DNA from: Galeopsis tetrahit | Lineage: Eukaryota > Streptophyta > Magnoliopsida > Lamiales > Lamiaceae | Direction: 5' to 3' | Length of the DNA stretch: 64,000 nt | NCBI GenBank assembly: GCA_963675135.1 | Contig: OY776122.1 | Span: forward strand, 84,206,472 to 84,270,471 | Part shown: piece by piece, positions 26,529-37,049 of the stretch | Numbering within the stretch: position 1 is the first letter of the stretch | Layout: each line of letters opens with the position of its first letter | Notes under the pieces: model-generated | What the model was told of the DNA's origin: nothing | The model's input: the letters and a program-made list of their open reading frames with translations, nothing else | Databases searched by the model: none | Made by a program: the position numbers and the translations under genes

Positions 26529-27685
26529 TCATATAAGCAGGCTAGATTGTGTATTTTGTTGGTGCCAGAGGATTGTCAATTCCAGAATCGAAATCGGCAG
26601 AAGTTGGTTGAAACTGTTCAAATTAACACTATTATTTGGAACAACAATCAATCTCTCATCGCCTATCCTATTAGTTCTCCACCCATCGATATGAAGCTTC
26701 CTCCACTTCTTAAGAAGCTCCTTCACAATACCTGGATACAGAAATAATCAAGAATTACAATTTCATTTACAAGACTATCATAACTGAACCAATTAACAAT
26801 ATATAATTTACAAACAGGTCCCTTCTGGTTCCAATTGTGGTATAAGAACTTGATAAACAAAACTAAATGTAATCGTCCATTGGAAACTTTTTTTCTCTAT
26901 CACTCGAGAAAGAAGGCAACCCTGTTTTATCACAACTCACGAGCCAGCATCAATCAACAGTTATCTCATAAATAAATAAAATAAGATCAAAGTTGTAAAG
27001 TCAGTTTGACACTTCAATTGATACTTTTAAAACGTCATCTAAGAAGAACATAAATCGCCCAAATAGCTGCATCAGATTAACTTCTTCTGAAATCCAATCA
27101 ACTTAGGACAGGCCATCTCATCCCAAAGAGCAGAAATACAAGGATTTACATAGAAAATAATCAGAATGAGCTGAACAGACAATCAAGTATACTATGTCTC
27201 GGCTGAACTGTTGAACCCTTATATCTAAAATAAACAAACTTGAATACATTTACCCTCAAGTCCAATTCCATAGAACAATTAACACAAATCAAAAACCTTA
27301 CTCGCATAAGTATAGCCTAAATGTATTCAAATTATTTAGAATTTTATAGAGGTGATACCAATTAAACTGAGGTCCGATTTACGCCCTGCTGCAGCCGAAG
27401 TTGAAGCACCTTCTGTAGTTTTATTTCTCTTAGCTTTCCTACGAGGTTCTCGAAACTCATCAGAAGATTCTTCCCTCTCTTCCTCCAAATCATCTCCAAT
27501 TTTGTCTGAGGGCGTGAAATCGACTGGCCTGACCTTAGCCCTAGTCCTTTTCTACTCAAACACAAATATCACAAAAAATTCAATTAGGGTTTAAACCGCT
27601 AAAGCAACATCATAAAAGCAAATTAAAGTAATTGACTAACCGAACGACGAGTGGTTGGTTCCGGTGCCGCTGGTTTGTCTTCCAT
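26529..27685 (-). CDS. 146-residue predicted nuclear-type protein carried in a transposon
   Basis: Three exons join in frame with GT-AG introns: 27685-27641, 27551-27359 and 26731-26529. Exon 1 encodes MEDKPAAPEPTTRRS. Exon 2 starts KRTRAKVRPVDFTPSDKIGD, followed by an acidic stretch and a basic cluster (EPRRKAKRNK), then a low-complexity Ser/Ala/Thr tract. Exon 3 encodes GIVKELLKKWRKLHIDGW and a hydrophobic C-terminus. The two basic clusters look like nuclear localisation signals. I do not recognise the family. It lies wholly within the Mutator-like element, so it is probably a captured host gene or fragment. The intact multi-exon frame may mean recent capture or use; this is inference. Just upstream, CACCGGTGAAGCTACTGCGA is repeated at 27688 and 27722. 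Confidence 0.5.
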
Positions 27686-28854
27686 AACACCGGTGAAGCT
27701 ACTGCGATGTAGATACAATGTCACCGGTGAAGCTACTGCGAAGGTTTACAGCGACTCAGCGTGGGAGATGGAGTCCACGGCGAACAGATCAGCCATGGCG
27801 AAGGGGGCGACGACCGTGGCCATGGAGGGGGCGGCGGGGAGGTAATGGGCAGCGACGACGGCGGCCAAGGTGGGGAGGGAGCTCGACCGATTGGGGTGGG
27901 GGGAGGGATCTAGGGTTTTATTTTTTGGGGGAATGAATATGCCTATAATTTGGGAATTAATTGATAACAATTAAATATGATTTTAAATTTCGAATTAAAT
28001 TTCAAATATATAAATTAAAGGAGTATATGAATATTAAGGGTAAATACGGTTTTTTGACACTAAATTGACCTTCTTAGGAAATTTTAAAAGTTGTATGTTT
28101 TAGTTGCTTAATAGTCTATAGAAATGACCTTATTAGAGAATATTCTCTAAATTAAATTGAACAAGCTGACTTTCATTTTGTTTTGAAGTTTTGATAGTTC
28201 GATTCAAAATGAAGCAAAACAATTTAAAAATTGCTAAAATATTAAATTTAAAAAACATTTTATTAATTTCTTCGGTTGTAAATGTCTTTTAATTAATACA
28301 TTAATGTGTTCCAATATTCTATTATTTGCACCGGCATAATTTTTCAGAAAAGTGAATTTAGTGGTTGATGAATAAAATATGAGTATTTTTGGTGATTTGG
28401 TGAGGTGTAAAGTGAATTTGGTGGTCTACAAAGTAAAATGTATGTAAAAACGAGTGACAATTTTGAAAATAAAATGATGTTGGAAGGGTATTAATTTTGT
28501 TGGGTATTTCCATATTAAAAGTGTGTAAATAATCTTGTGACGTTTTAATAAAAAAATGTACAAATAATTACAGAGGGAGTATATATATAAAATAAAATAA
28601 AAAATTGGTGGGGGCCCAGTGTGTAGTGACCCCCCTGGCCCCATTGTGCCACCGTCACTGTGATCAGCCCCTTTTTAACCCGAGGCAACAAATATTAGTT
28701 GTAAATTTCAAAGCTTACAAATAATCATGACTACTACTGTATATTAATTATTTAATTTGTTATATTGTCATATTAGATTCAAATTCAGTTAAGCAGTCAA
28801 TTTCTCAATTTAATGTAGAATAACAACATTATGATTTTCAAACATTGACAATGA

Positions 28855-30699
28855 AAATATGAAGGTAGTATGCTATGTCATCATTTTTTTTTTTCGCTAT
28901 TTTTTTTCTTTATTTCAGCTACTCCATTTTTTTTTTATATATTTTTTTTCCGCTAATTGCCATCTAGTATTTTTTCCGCTAATTGCCCAATAAGTTATTA
29001 GTTTTTTCTTTAATTAAATTAGTATTTTTAATTAATTATTTTATTTATCGGTGTAATTTTTTTTGATAACTCAATCAAAAAATTGTAACACCCACCATTT
29101 ACACTACTAACATACTTATTAAAATATTGAGTTTATTTTATATGTATCACTAAAAAGTGCAATACAATATTAATAAAAAGTGTAAGATAATATAACTAAA
29201 ATGTGTAACATAATATTACTAAGAGTAGGTCTATTGTGGACTCGAGTGCATGTTGTGCACTCGAGTCCAACATATTGAATATGTATTGATAAAATAGAAT
29301 TGTTAAATAAATTAGGCCATAGCCTAATGGTAGGCGTATACTTGCTTTATTGTAACATTAATAATAATAAAAGTGTAAGTATTAATTATAAAAGTTGTAA
29401 CATTAAAAATAATAAAAGTGCAAGTTGCATTTATTTTTATTTTCACAAATATTTTTCTCGATTATAAAGATGCAAGTAGTAAATAATAAAAGGTTTAAAA
29501 TTAGTAACAAAAAAAAATATAATGACTTACACTTTTCATTAATATCGTGTTGCACTTTTCAGTTATATTGACTTACACTTTTTAGTAATATTGTGTTGCA
29601 CTTTTCATTTATACTGACTTGCACCTTTTTATAAATATTGTGTTGCACTTTTCAGTAATATTGACTTACATTTTTTAGTAGTATAGTGTTGCACTTTTCA
29701 ATTATATTGACTTGCAATTTTTTATAGTATTGTATTACACTTTTCAGTTATATTGACTTACATTTTTTAGTAATAGGTAAAGTCTAGTATGCACTCGAGT
29801 GTACGACATACACTCGAGTGCTATGTCATCATTTTTTTTTTCGCTAGTTTTTTTCTTTATTTCAGCTATTCCTTTTTTTTTCCCTAATTGCCATCTAGAC
29901 CCAGTCCAATAAGCTATTAGTTTTTTCTTTAATTAAATTAGTTTTTTTTAATTAATTATTTTATTTATCGATGTAATATTTTTTGATACCTCAAATCAAA
30001 AAATTCTAATACCCACCATTTATACTACTAACATACTTATTAAAATATTGAGTTTATTTTATATGCATCACTAAAAAGTGCAATACAATATTAATAAAAA
30101 GTGTAAGTTAATATAATTAAAAAGTGCAACATAATATTACTAAAAAGTGTAAGTCAATATAACTGAAAAGTGCAATACAATATTATAAAAAAGTGCAAGT
30201 CAATATAATTGAAAAGTGCAACACTATACTACTAAAAAATGTAAGTCAATATTACTGAAAAGTGCAACACAATATTTATAAAAAAGTGTAAGTCAGTATA
30301 ACTGAAAAGTGCAACACAATATTACTAAAAAGTGTAAGTCAATATAACTGAAAAGTGCAACACAATATTAATGAAAAGTGTAAGTCATTATATATATTTT
30401 TTGTTACTAATTTTACACCTTTTATTATTTACTACTTGCATCTTTATAATCGAGAAAAATATTTGTGAAAATAAAAATAAATGCGACTTGCACTTTTATT
30501 ATTTTTAATGTTACACCTTTTATAATTAATACTTACATTTTTATTATTATTAATGTTACAATAAAGCAAGTATACGCCTACCATTAGACTATGGCCTAAT
30601 TTATTTAACAATTCTATTTTATCAATACATATTTAATATGTTGGACTCGGGTGCACAACATGCACACTCGAGTCCACAATAGACCTACCCAAATATGAA
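28855..30699. mobile_element. Composite foldback element (1.83 kb)
   Basis: The exact 9-bp repeat AAATATGAA at 28855-28863 and 30691-30699 flanks 28864-30690. Segment A (28864 to about 29222) is directly repeated near 29816-30150 (both CTATGTCATCATTTTT and then CGCTA). Segment B (about 29222-29773) is the inverted counterpart of the right half of segment C (29774-30690), making a long hairpin. Segment ends use the same alternation as the small foldbacks: GGTCTATTGTGGACTCGAG and GGTAAAGTCTAGTATGCAC. The arms contain a minisatellite alternating AAAAGTGCAACACAATATTA and AAAGTGTAAGTCAATATAA with a period of about 45 bp. It is non-coding. Confidence 0.75.
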
Positions 30700-32229
30700 A
30701 TCGATCCGTAGCTTATTGTCCCACAGACGACATATATTTAACAATCTTTAATTAATAAAAAGTTAGCTAATTACTTATGTGTGCAAGATCTAAAAAATAC
30801 TTATAATTTTCTGGAGCTGTTGCCTTGTTATTATCATATTCATTTTATTGAAGTTGGGAAACAGGGCAAGTAAGCCAAATTTTAGAAGAAACAAATTAAA
30901 TTATGGCATAGGTGGATGGAACGTCCATTTTCATATGTTAATATTTTCATGCAAATCTCTTAATTAGTTGCCCCATTCTTTTCTTAATTTGTCATAATTA
31001 AACTCCAAAAACTATTACTCATGATTCTCTTGCATTTTATTTACTTTATAAACAAACACATATATATTCTCTATTGTATCTTGTTGAACAACTCTAAAGT
31101 CGCAGATGAATTGGCATTGCATGATCGATATGAGGCTTATAATTTAAAGATTCTACTTTAGTTTGATTTAATTTCCAGGTACATACACCTCTTTTCTTTT
31201 CTTTTTTGACCGGTTACATGTCTCTTATATTTTATGTATTATTTAAAATTCTCGAGTTTCATGCAACTGGATTATCTTTAATCAATTTAAGTTCAGAACT
31301 AAAGCTAGCAAGAATTAATAATTAATGTCTTTGAGTAGAAACACGCCATATTCTAGTGATGATAAAGAACCTAGTTGTGGAATTTCTTACAGAATCTACT
31401 GTTACAAGTGATTTAGGCAGGTGATGTGTTATTTATTAAAATTGTACGTTTATCATGTTATATATTATACATATATAAGTTATTTAATTTCTTTGGCTTA
31501 GTTCAACGAATAAATGGGAGTTTGAGGAATAATAGTAGTTACACAAGACTAGATTAGAGCCACAAACTCAGTCTATCACCTACAAATTTGTTTACTAGTT
31601 ACGATCTCATTGAACAAGTAATTAAAACGATTACATATATATATATCACGTATATTAATTTTTTTGGTAAAGACACAGGTTTATAGTGAGACTTTTCACA
31701 AATTAAGGCTCATTTTTCTTAAAACATCAAAGCGTAATGCCTAAATTATATTCAAAATATAATCACTCATGAAAACAAATTAAAGATTGTTACATATGAT
31801 TATGTGCAAAAAGACAAAAATTTAGTGTACAAATCATACAACTTAAGTGCATTTTTAAATAATACGGATTATTAATTATTTTTATCATAAGATATTAGTT
31901 TGTTAGTATTAAATTTAATTGTCACTAAAAATATCTTAATTCTATTAAGTAAAAAAAATATTATTTGTGTACAATTGCACCTGGCATCTCGAATGAGATC
32001 ACCTGTTCCAAATTTGGTGTTCCACTATATATATGGATGATTGACATGTGTTATATTAAAAAATAATCAAAGTCCTATAATATTGGGGTGACGCGTGTTA
32101 AAAATTCAGTATGGTGAGAAATACTAGTGAAACAGGGAAATCGAACCGCTTACATATGTCATATACTCCCGCTGTCCTTCAATAAATGATGTTTTTATTT
32201 TTTTTAATGAAATTAAGAAGAGGTATGTA
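30700..32229. other. AT-rich intergenic DNA
   Basis: No gene, RNA gene or delimitable repeat is seen here. Short TA-rich stretches occur, for example around 31636-31650. Confidence 0.4.
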
Positions 32230-32439
32230 TTAATAAGTGGTAAAGTTGCACTCGAGTGCATGTGCACCCTAGTCCATGTGCACTTTTCAGTTTACTGACT
32301 TACACTTTTTGGTAATGGTGTTGCACTTTTCAATTATTACTCATTTACCAAAAAGTGTAAGTCAGTAAACTGAAAAGTGCACATGGACTAGGGTGCACAG
32401 CATGCACTCGAGTCCATAGCAGACCAACCCTTAATAAGT
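32230..32439. mobile_element. Foldback element copy 2 (192 bp)
   Basis: The exact 9-bp repeat TTAATAAGT at 32230-32238 and 32431-32439 flanks 32239-32430. Ends are GGTAAAGTTGCACTCGAG at the left and, inward from the right, GGGTTGGTCTGCTATGGAC, so it is inverted relative to copy 1. Interior phrases GTGCACATGGACTAGGG and AAAAAGTGTAAGTCAGTAAA match the family. Confidence 0.8.
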
Positions 32440-32596
32440 TTGTCATTAATTAATGAATGAGATTCTCTAACCACATTTTATAATTAAGTATTCCATACAA
32501 TACAGTTAAAAGAAGGATAAAATTGGAAGAAAGTTTTAAAAAAAAGAAGTTAAAACATCATTTATTGTATTATAGGGAGAAATATACAAGAGATTA

Positions 32597-33067
32597 CTCC
32601 TACACATGGATGAAAATATTCGGAAATATCCCCGATATGTCCATTTTTCGGGGTCACCGATATCGATATTGGGAAGAACCGATATTTTCACGATATTTGT
32701 AAAAAAATTAAAAATATCGATAGATAATAACAATATCGAGCCTAATATCGGTAAAATATCGAGAAAATATCGGAAAATATCGAGGAAATATCGGAAAATT
32801 TCGAAAAATATCAATAAATGTCATACGAAATAACATTGTATATTACGGAGTATATTTTATATAAATTTATCATTGATATAATATATATTCAAATTATTTT
32901 ATTAATTTTATGTACTAAAGGCTTGTTATTAAATTTTTACAATTTTTCAAATTTACCGATATCGATATATCCATCGATATTCGATATCGATATATCCATC
33001 GATATTTCCATAAATTTAAGGTCTCGATATTTCTACCGATACCGATATTTTCATCCTTGCTCCTACA
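32597..33067. mobile_element. hAT-like MITE packed with GATATC/ATATCG motifs
   Basis: The exact 8-bp repeat CTCCTACA at 32597-32604 and 33060-33067 flanks a 455-bp element (32605-33059). Ends are CATGGATGAAAATATTCGG and, inward from the right, CAAGGATGAAAATATCGG. Both subterminal regions are crowded with short palindromic ATATCGATAT and CCGATAT motifs, a typical arrangement of transposase-binding repeats in hAT elements. It is non-coding, although several open frames run through it by composition. Confidence 0.8.
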
Positions 33068-33233
33068 AAAGTTGGTTCAAAAGTCTTCGATCTAATTAGT
33101 GATGTGATAATCAACCTGTCGCATTTTCCCCTTTACAATAACACATTGATTTGCACCATTAATTAAGTTAATCACGATTTGATATATCACCTTTTTCACG
33201 ATCTTAATCCAATATTAATACTGAAACAACATT

Positions 33234-33496
33234 ATTATAATAGGTTGGTCTGCTATGAACTCGAGTGCATGTTGTGCACCCTAGCCCATGTTGCACTTTT
33301 CAGTTTACTGACTTACACTTTTTGGTAAATGGTGTTGCACTTTCCAATTATTAAACTGTATAATACAGAGTAATATTTTTAGTAATAATTGAAAAGTGCA
33401 ACACCATTTACCAAAAAGTGTAAGTCGAAAAGTGCAACATGGACTAGGGTGCACAACATTCACTCGAGTGCATACTAGACTTTACCCATTATAATT
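33234..33496. mobile_element. Foldback element copy 3 (245 bp)
   Basis: ATTATAATA at 33234-33242 and ATTATAATT at 33488-33496 (8 of 9 identical) flank 33243-33487. The ends are GGTTGGTCTGCTATGAACTC and, inward from the right, GGGTAAAGTCTAGTATGC. It is closely similar to copy 1 along its whole length, including AAACTGTATAATAC in the loop. Confidence 0.8.
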
Positions 33497-34531
33497 AATG
33501 CGATTGATGAAATTACTTTTAAAAAAAAGTTAAAATAATCAATGAAATTTATGTTCCTAGTATATATAGGGGGGCTAAGCTTGGCTAAAGAAACTGCTAA
33601 ACATTTTATTTTTTAAACCATCAAAAGAATTCTTTACTTGTAAATCTCCCTAAATTAATGATTGATACACCTACCTATTTTGTGCATTTTTCTAAAACTG
33701 ATTATGCTAGGATTATTATGGTATCTGTAACCCCCAATCCTCATTAATATGTATGCAGATATTTCTCCTCAGACTCCATAAAATTAATTAATTAAAAATA
33801 TGCCATAATCAATCAAACGTATTTCTACCATAATTAAAAGATTCATGCAATTTGAAAAGTGAAAAAAAATCAGATATTCCACAAATAAATTCATAAATTT
33901 ATTATCATCTTATGTAGTGTGTATATATATGATTAGATTAATATGATAGTGTACATATGATTATAAAATCATGCATGCACAATAAAACCATTAAAAAAAA
34001 CAAGAAAAGTTGGTCAAAAGCTGCCAAATATATACATAACAATATCCCCAAAATCAGAATTTATTGGCGGGTAGACCAAGTTTTACCTCCCTTTTTATAG
34101 TTTGTTATAGTTACAGATCTATGGATCCATGTATATAACTAACCAATTTTCCCCTCACTGTGTTTTGTTCTTCTGCACAAATACACATCTTTTTTTTATG
34201 GTAAATTTCGCTTCATCCCATAATCATTTCGATTTTCGTAAGAATTTTATTTATTGTCGCTGCATAAAGTAACACGCCTGCACATCCATCATCTTTTTCA
34301 ATCATTATTTAATACATTTGTCTCTCTTTTTTTTAAAAAAAATTCTTGATCTTTAGTGTGTTTGTGTGTGTGGTATTGGAGGCCGGCATAGAACAAAGAT
34401 TTATTTCTTGGGTTTCGGTTGTTTGATCGTATGTCTTTGTTTTTGTTCGAAAAATGAGTAATTTATTATTTAAAAGTATGTTTTTGTAGCCTAAAAAGGA
34501 GCTGTTTTTTTTTTGTTGTGATTGAAGATTA
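33497..34531. other. Upstream region of the SOSEKI gene
   Basis: Contains no other gene that I can support. The last few hundred bases (pyrimidine-rich stretches around 34190 and 34320) are presumably promoter and 5' leader. A specific TATA box could not be chosen. Confidence 0.4.
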
Positions 34532-36100
34532 ATGGAAGCACAAAGTGGAGCAGAAGTGAGGAGACTTCATATTGTCTACTTTCTTAGTCGAAAGGGGAGC
34601 ATTGAACACCCTCATCTCATTCGAGTCCACCATCTCTCTCGAAACGGTGTCCGATTACGAGGTTCGTAATCGTATATGTTACGTATGGTTATTAAGTATT
34701 CTACATATGTATAAAGTTGAGATTTATGTGCAGATGTTAAGAGATGGTTGGGAGAATTGAGAGGAAAAGAGGTATCAGAATCATTTTCTTGGTCATATAA
34801 GAGGTACTTTACTATTTAATTACTCTGTTTATAAGTTAATTTTGTTATGATAAATAAATATATTGATCTCTTTTTTGAAAAAAAAGGAAGTACAAGACAG
34901 GGTATGTATGGCAAGATTTGCTAGATGATGATCTCATTAATCCGATTTCAGACAATGAATATGTCCTTAAAGGATCAGAAATGTCCTCCACCATTAAAGG
35001 TAATTTTGAAGTTTTGAATGAAATTTTATGTATATAGTTTGTTTCTCCATTTCTATGAATCTAACTACTATTTTGGTTACAAAGTTGACAAGCAAAAGAA
35101 TCAAGAAGATGAAAAGGCAGCATGCAAAGAAGAAAATCAGGGCCATTCATCAGAGCCCTCACTTTTTATTTCGACAAAATCAACGTCAGAAATCGAAGAA
35201 GAATCCCTTACTTTCAGCTCAGAAACATCCACATTGACAGATGATTCTGCAAGAATTGAGATGGACAAACTTGCAGGCATAACGAAAGAAGGAGGCGACG
35301 AAAAGATAAAGGCTTCTTCGACGTTTTACTCTGCGTTTATGGGTAAGAGGAGCTTCAAGAGAGTCAAGAATGATGATGACAAGATTAGTAAAGAAGCTGG
35401 ATCGAAAATTTCATCGTCAGAGCCTCCGAAGAGCAAGAGCCATTCGATGCTCAGAAATTTGATCACATGTGGTGATGTGGGAACCAATGATTCTGTGAAA
35501 GCAGTCAATAAGCAAAGCAAACCATGTTTGAATATGTGTTCTAGTGATCCTGGAAGCTTCCATTCGGCTACTGTCTGCCGAAAAGAGGTGTTTGGAGGGT
35601 CTCAATCTCAGAGGATTTTTGGAAATCCTCATTGGACTCAGCAACAATGGAGTAACAGGTGCATAAATAAATATATCCTCCTTACATTTTTCTGCAAATA
35701 TAATGTAGTACTACTACTGTATTTGGAAATTATAATGAGGGATTTTGAATTCTTACAGGAAGAGCTTTGACGTGGCTAAGGATTCATCCAAGAGTGAAGC
35801 AAGGGCAGTTTATAAGCCAATTTATGGACCGAATTGCTCGTAAGTTGCTTGAAGTGTTAATAAACCAGAAGAATTAATCTGCTAAAATTTATGTTTGTTG
35901 TATACTTATATTTGAAGTAATAAGTTAATGTTGGCAGACAATGTGGGAAGCCGTTTAAGCCAGAAAAGCTGCATGGGCATATGAAATCTTGCAAGGGAAT
36001 GAAAGGTGGAGTGTCCAAATGTGGTGGTGTTGCTAATGCTGCTGAGAATGCTGCATCAATGGATTTCCACTCAGTTTCTGGCCATTTACTAACTCATTGA
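34532..36100 (+). CDS. SOK: SOSEKI (DUF966) cell-polarity protein
   Basis: Six exons join in frame (34532-34661, 34734-34803, 34887-34999, 35085-35658, 35759-35839, 35938-36100) giving 376 residues. The N-terminal DIX-like oligomerisation domain (about 10-100) is clear: RRLHIVYFLSRKGSIEHPHL, IRVHHLSRNGVRLRD, VKRWLGELRGK, YKTGYVWQDLLDDDLINPIS and NEYVLKGSE. A long Ser/Lys/Glu-rich, probably disordered middle follows, with SKSHSMLRNLITCG conserved in the family. The C-terminus has a C2HC zinc-binding pattern, CSQCGKPFKPEKLHGHMKSC (C322, C325, H337, C341). SOSEKI proteins polymerise through the DIX-like domain and mark cell edges or corners in plant embryos and roots. Which of the paralogs this is cannot be told by eye. 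The gene is convergent with the PP2A gene, 949 bp apart. Confidence 0.93.
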
Positions 36101-37049
36101 TTCTTCCTTCATTTCTTTATCTTTTGCTTAGTTAATTAATTATTATATAGTCCAGTTTATTTACTTAAGGCAAAGATGATAGGGATGAGATGTAGTGAAA
36201 ATAAAACACAATTTGCACAACTTTTGATATTTCTTTCCTTTTCTCCCATCCCGTGTTAAACAATATCAATCACATTGTGTGTGTGAGAGAGAGAAAGAGC
36301 CTACAGTTCTAAATGTTAAAAAAAGAATCAAGAATTGAGGGGTGCTTTATAAAAAATAAAAACACCAAAGCATTCTTCTTCTGTAATTGTTGTAATTATT
36401 TATAAGATGGCAACTTTCAAGAGCCTCTCTCTAATTGATTAGTGAGGTAACAAGTTAAAACAAACGACCAGATTTGGAAATTGATTTGAAACCATGTGTT
36501 TTTACTTATTTATCCATGGAGGGGCAAAACTCAAATGAAGATGTTTTTGGAAATGGACCCCTTCAGGCGAAATTATCATAACTGTTGGCAAATAACATCG
36601 TTATTAAATTAAAATTTTCATATTTGCCCACACAAGCTTTCAATATACAGCCTATAAACACTTTCAAAAAAAAAAATTAAGAAAAAAAAAAAAAAGACGA
36701 GAAAAGAAATGAAGAACTTGAAACAACTTTAATTTCAAAAAACACCCGTCCACAGAATGTCAGTGATTGGCAAAAAACATAGAAAGACAAACATCAAAAA
36801 TAAAAATAAAAAAACAAGATACAGAGAAGCAATCCCTAACCCAACTTCCCCAACTCTAAACCCTATGAGATATGCTTGGTCAGGAATCAGAATGTAATTT
36901 AAAGACATTGGGGCCTTCTCCTGCATGCCTTTTCTCAGTTGCACTACCACCTTCAAAAAGGCCTAATAACCCGAACACCATATCTCCAGCAGCAGACACA
37001 TGCAAGCACCTTGAACCAGACACACCATGCAGGCAAAAGAGTCTACACA
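36101..37049. other. Spacer between convergent SOSEKI and PP2A genes
   Basis: Holds the 3' UTRs of both genes by position. There is a poly-A-rich stretch at about 36667-36694. No other gene is seen. Confidence 0.5.

Larger units (their letters stand above)
24199..28156. mobile_element. Pack-MULE-like element inserted in the hAT-like element
   Basis: The exact 9-bp repeat TAAATTAAA at 24199-24207 and 28148-28156 flanks 24208-28147. Its ends are GGGGAAATTATTGTTAAGG at the left and, inward from the right, GAGAATATTCTCTAATAAGG. They share AAGGT(A/C)ATTTC, and farther in, (A/G)TTGCCCTT or TTACCCTTA with GTCAA. These ends resemble those of the element in the neprosin intron, so the two may be related. 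The cargo is a three-exon minus-strand gene (26529-27685) with a GC-rich upstream block at 27690-27940. A (TA)n run lies at about 24557-24594. A solo LTR has since inserted at 24924-26283. Confidence 0.7.
24070..28666. mobile_element. hAT-like element, outermost shell of a three-level nest
   Basis: An exact 8-bp repeat GTGATCAG at 24070-24077 and 28659-28666 flanks the element (24078-28658). Its ends are TTAGTGACGGAGCCAG at the left and, read inward from the right, AGTGACGGTGGCACAATGG. The AGTGRCGG terminus with an 8-bp duplication fits the hAT superfamily. Only about 620 bp belong to this element (24078-24198 and 28157-28658); the remainder is a later insertion. No transposase is visible. 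Confidence 0.65.

Noticed and set aside
29325..29360. tRNA A-box-like TAGCCTAATGGTAGGCG
   Set aside because: It lies within an arm of the composite foldback, is repeated inverted at 30570-30605, and has no B box or cloverleaf.
28864..30690. CRISPR-like array of short repeats
   Set aside because: Repeats alternate two related phrases without unique spacers, occur as inverted arms and are bounded by a 9-bp target duplication in a plant genome. This is a foldback transposon.
32536..33099. Open frames of 75-93 residues on both strands
   Set aside because: They are driven by the repetitive ATATCG composition of the hAT-like MITE and translate to low-complexity Ile/Ser/Asp/Tyr.
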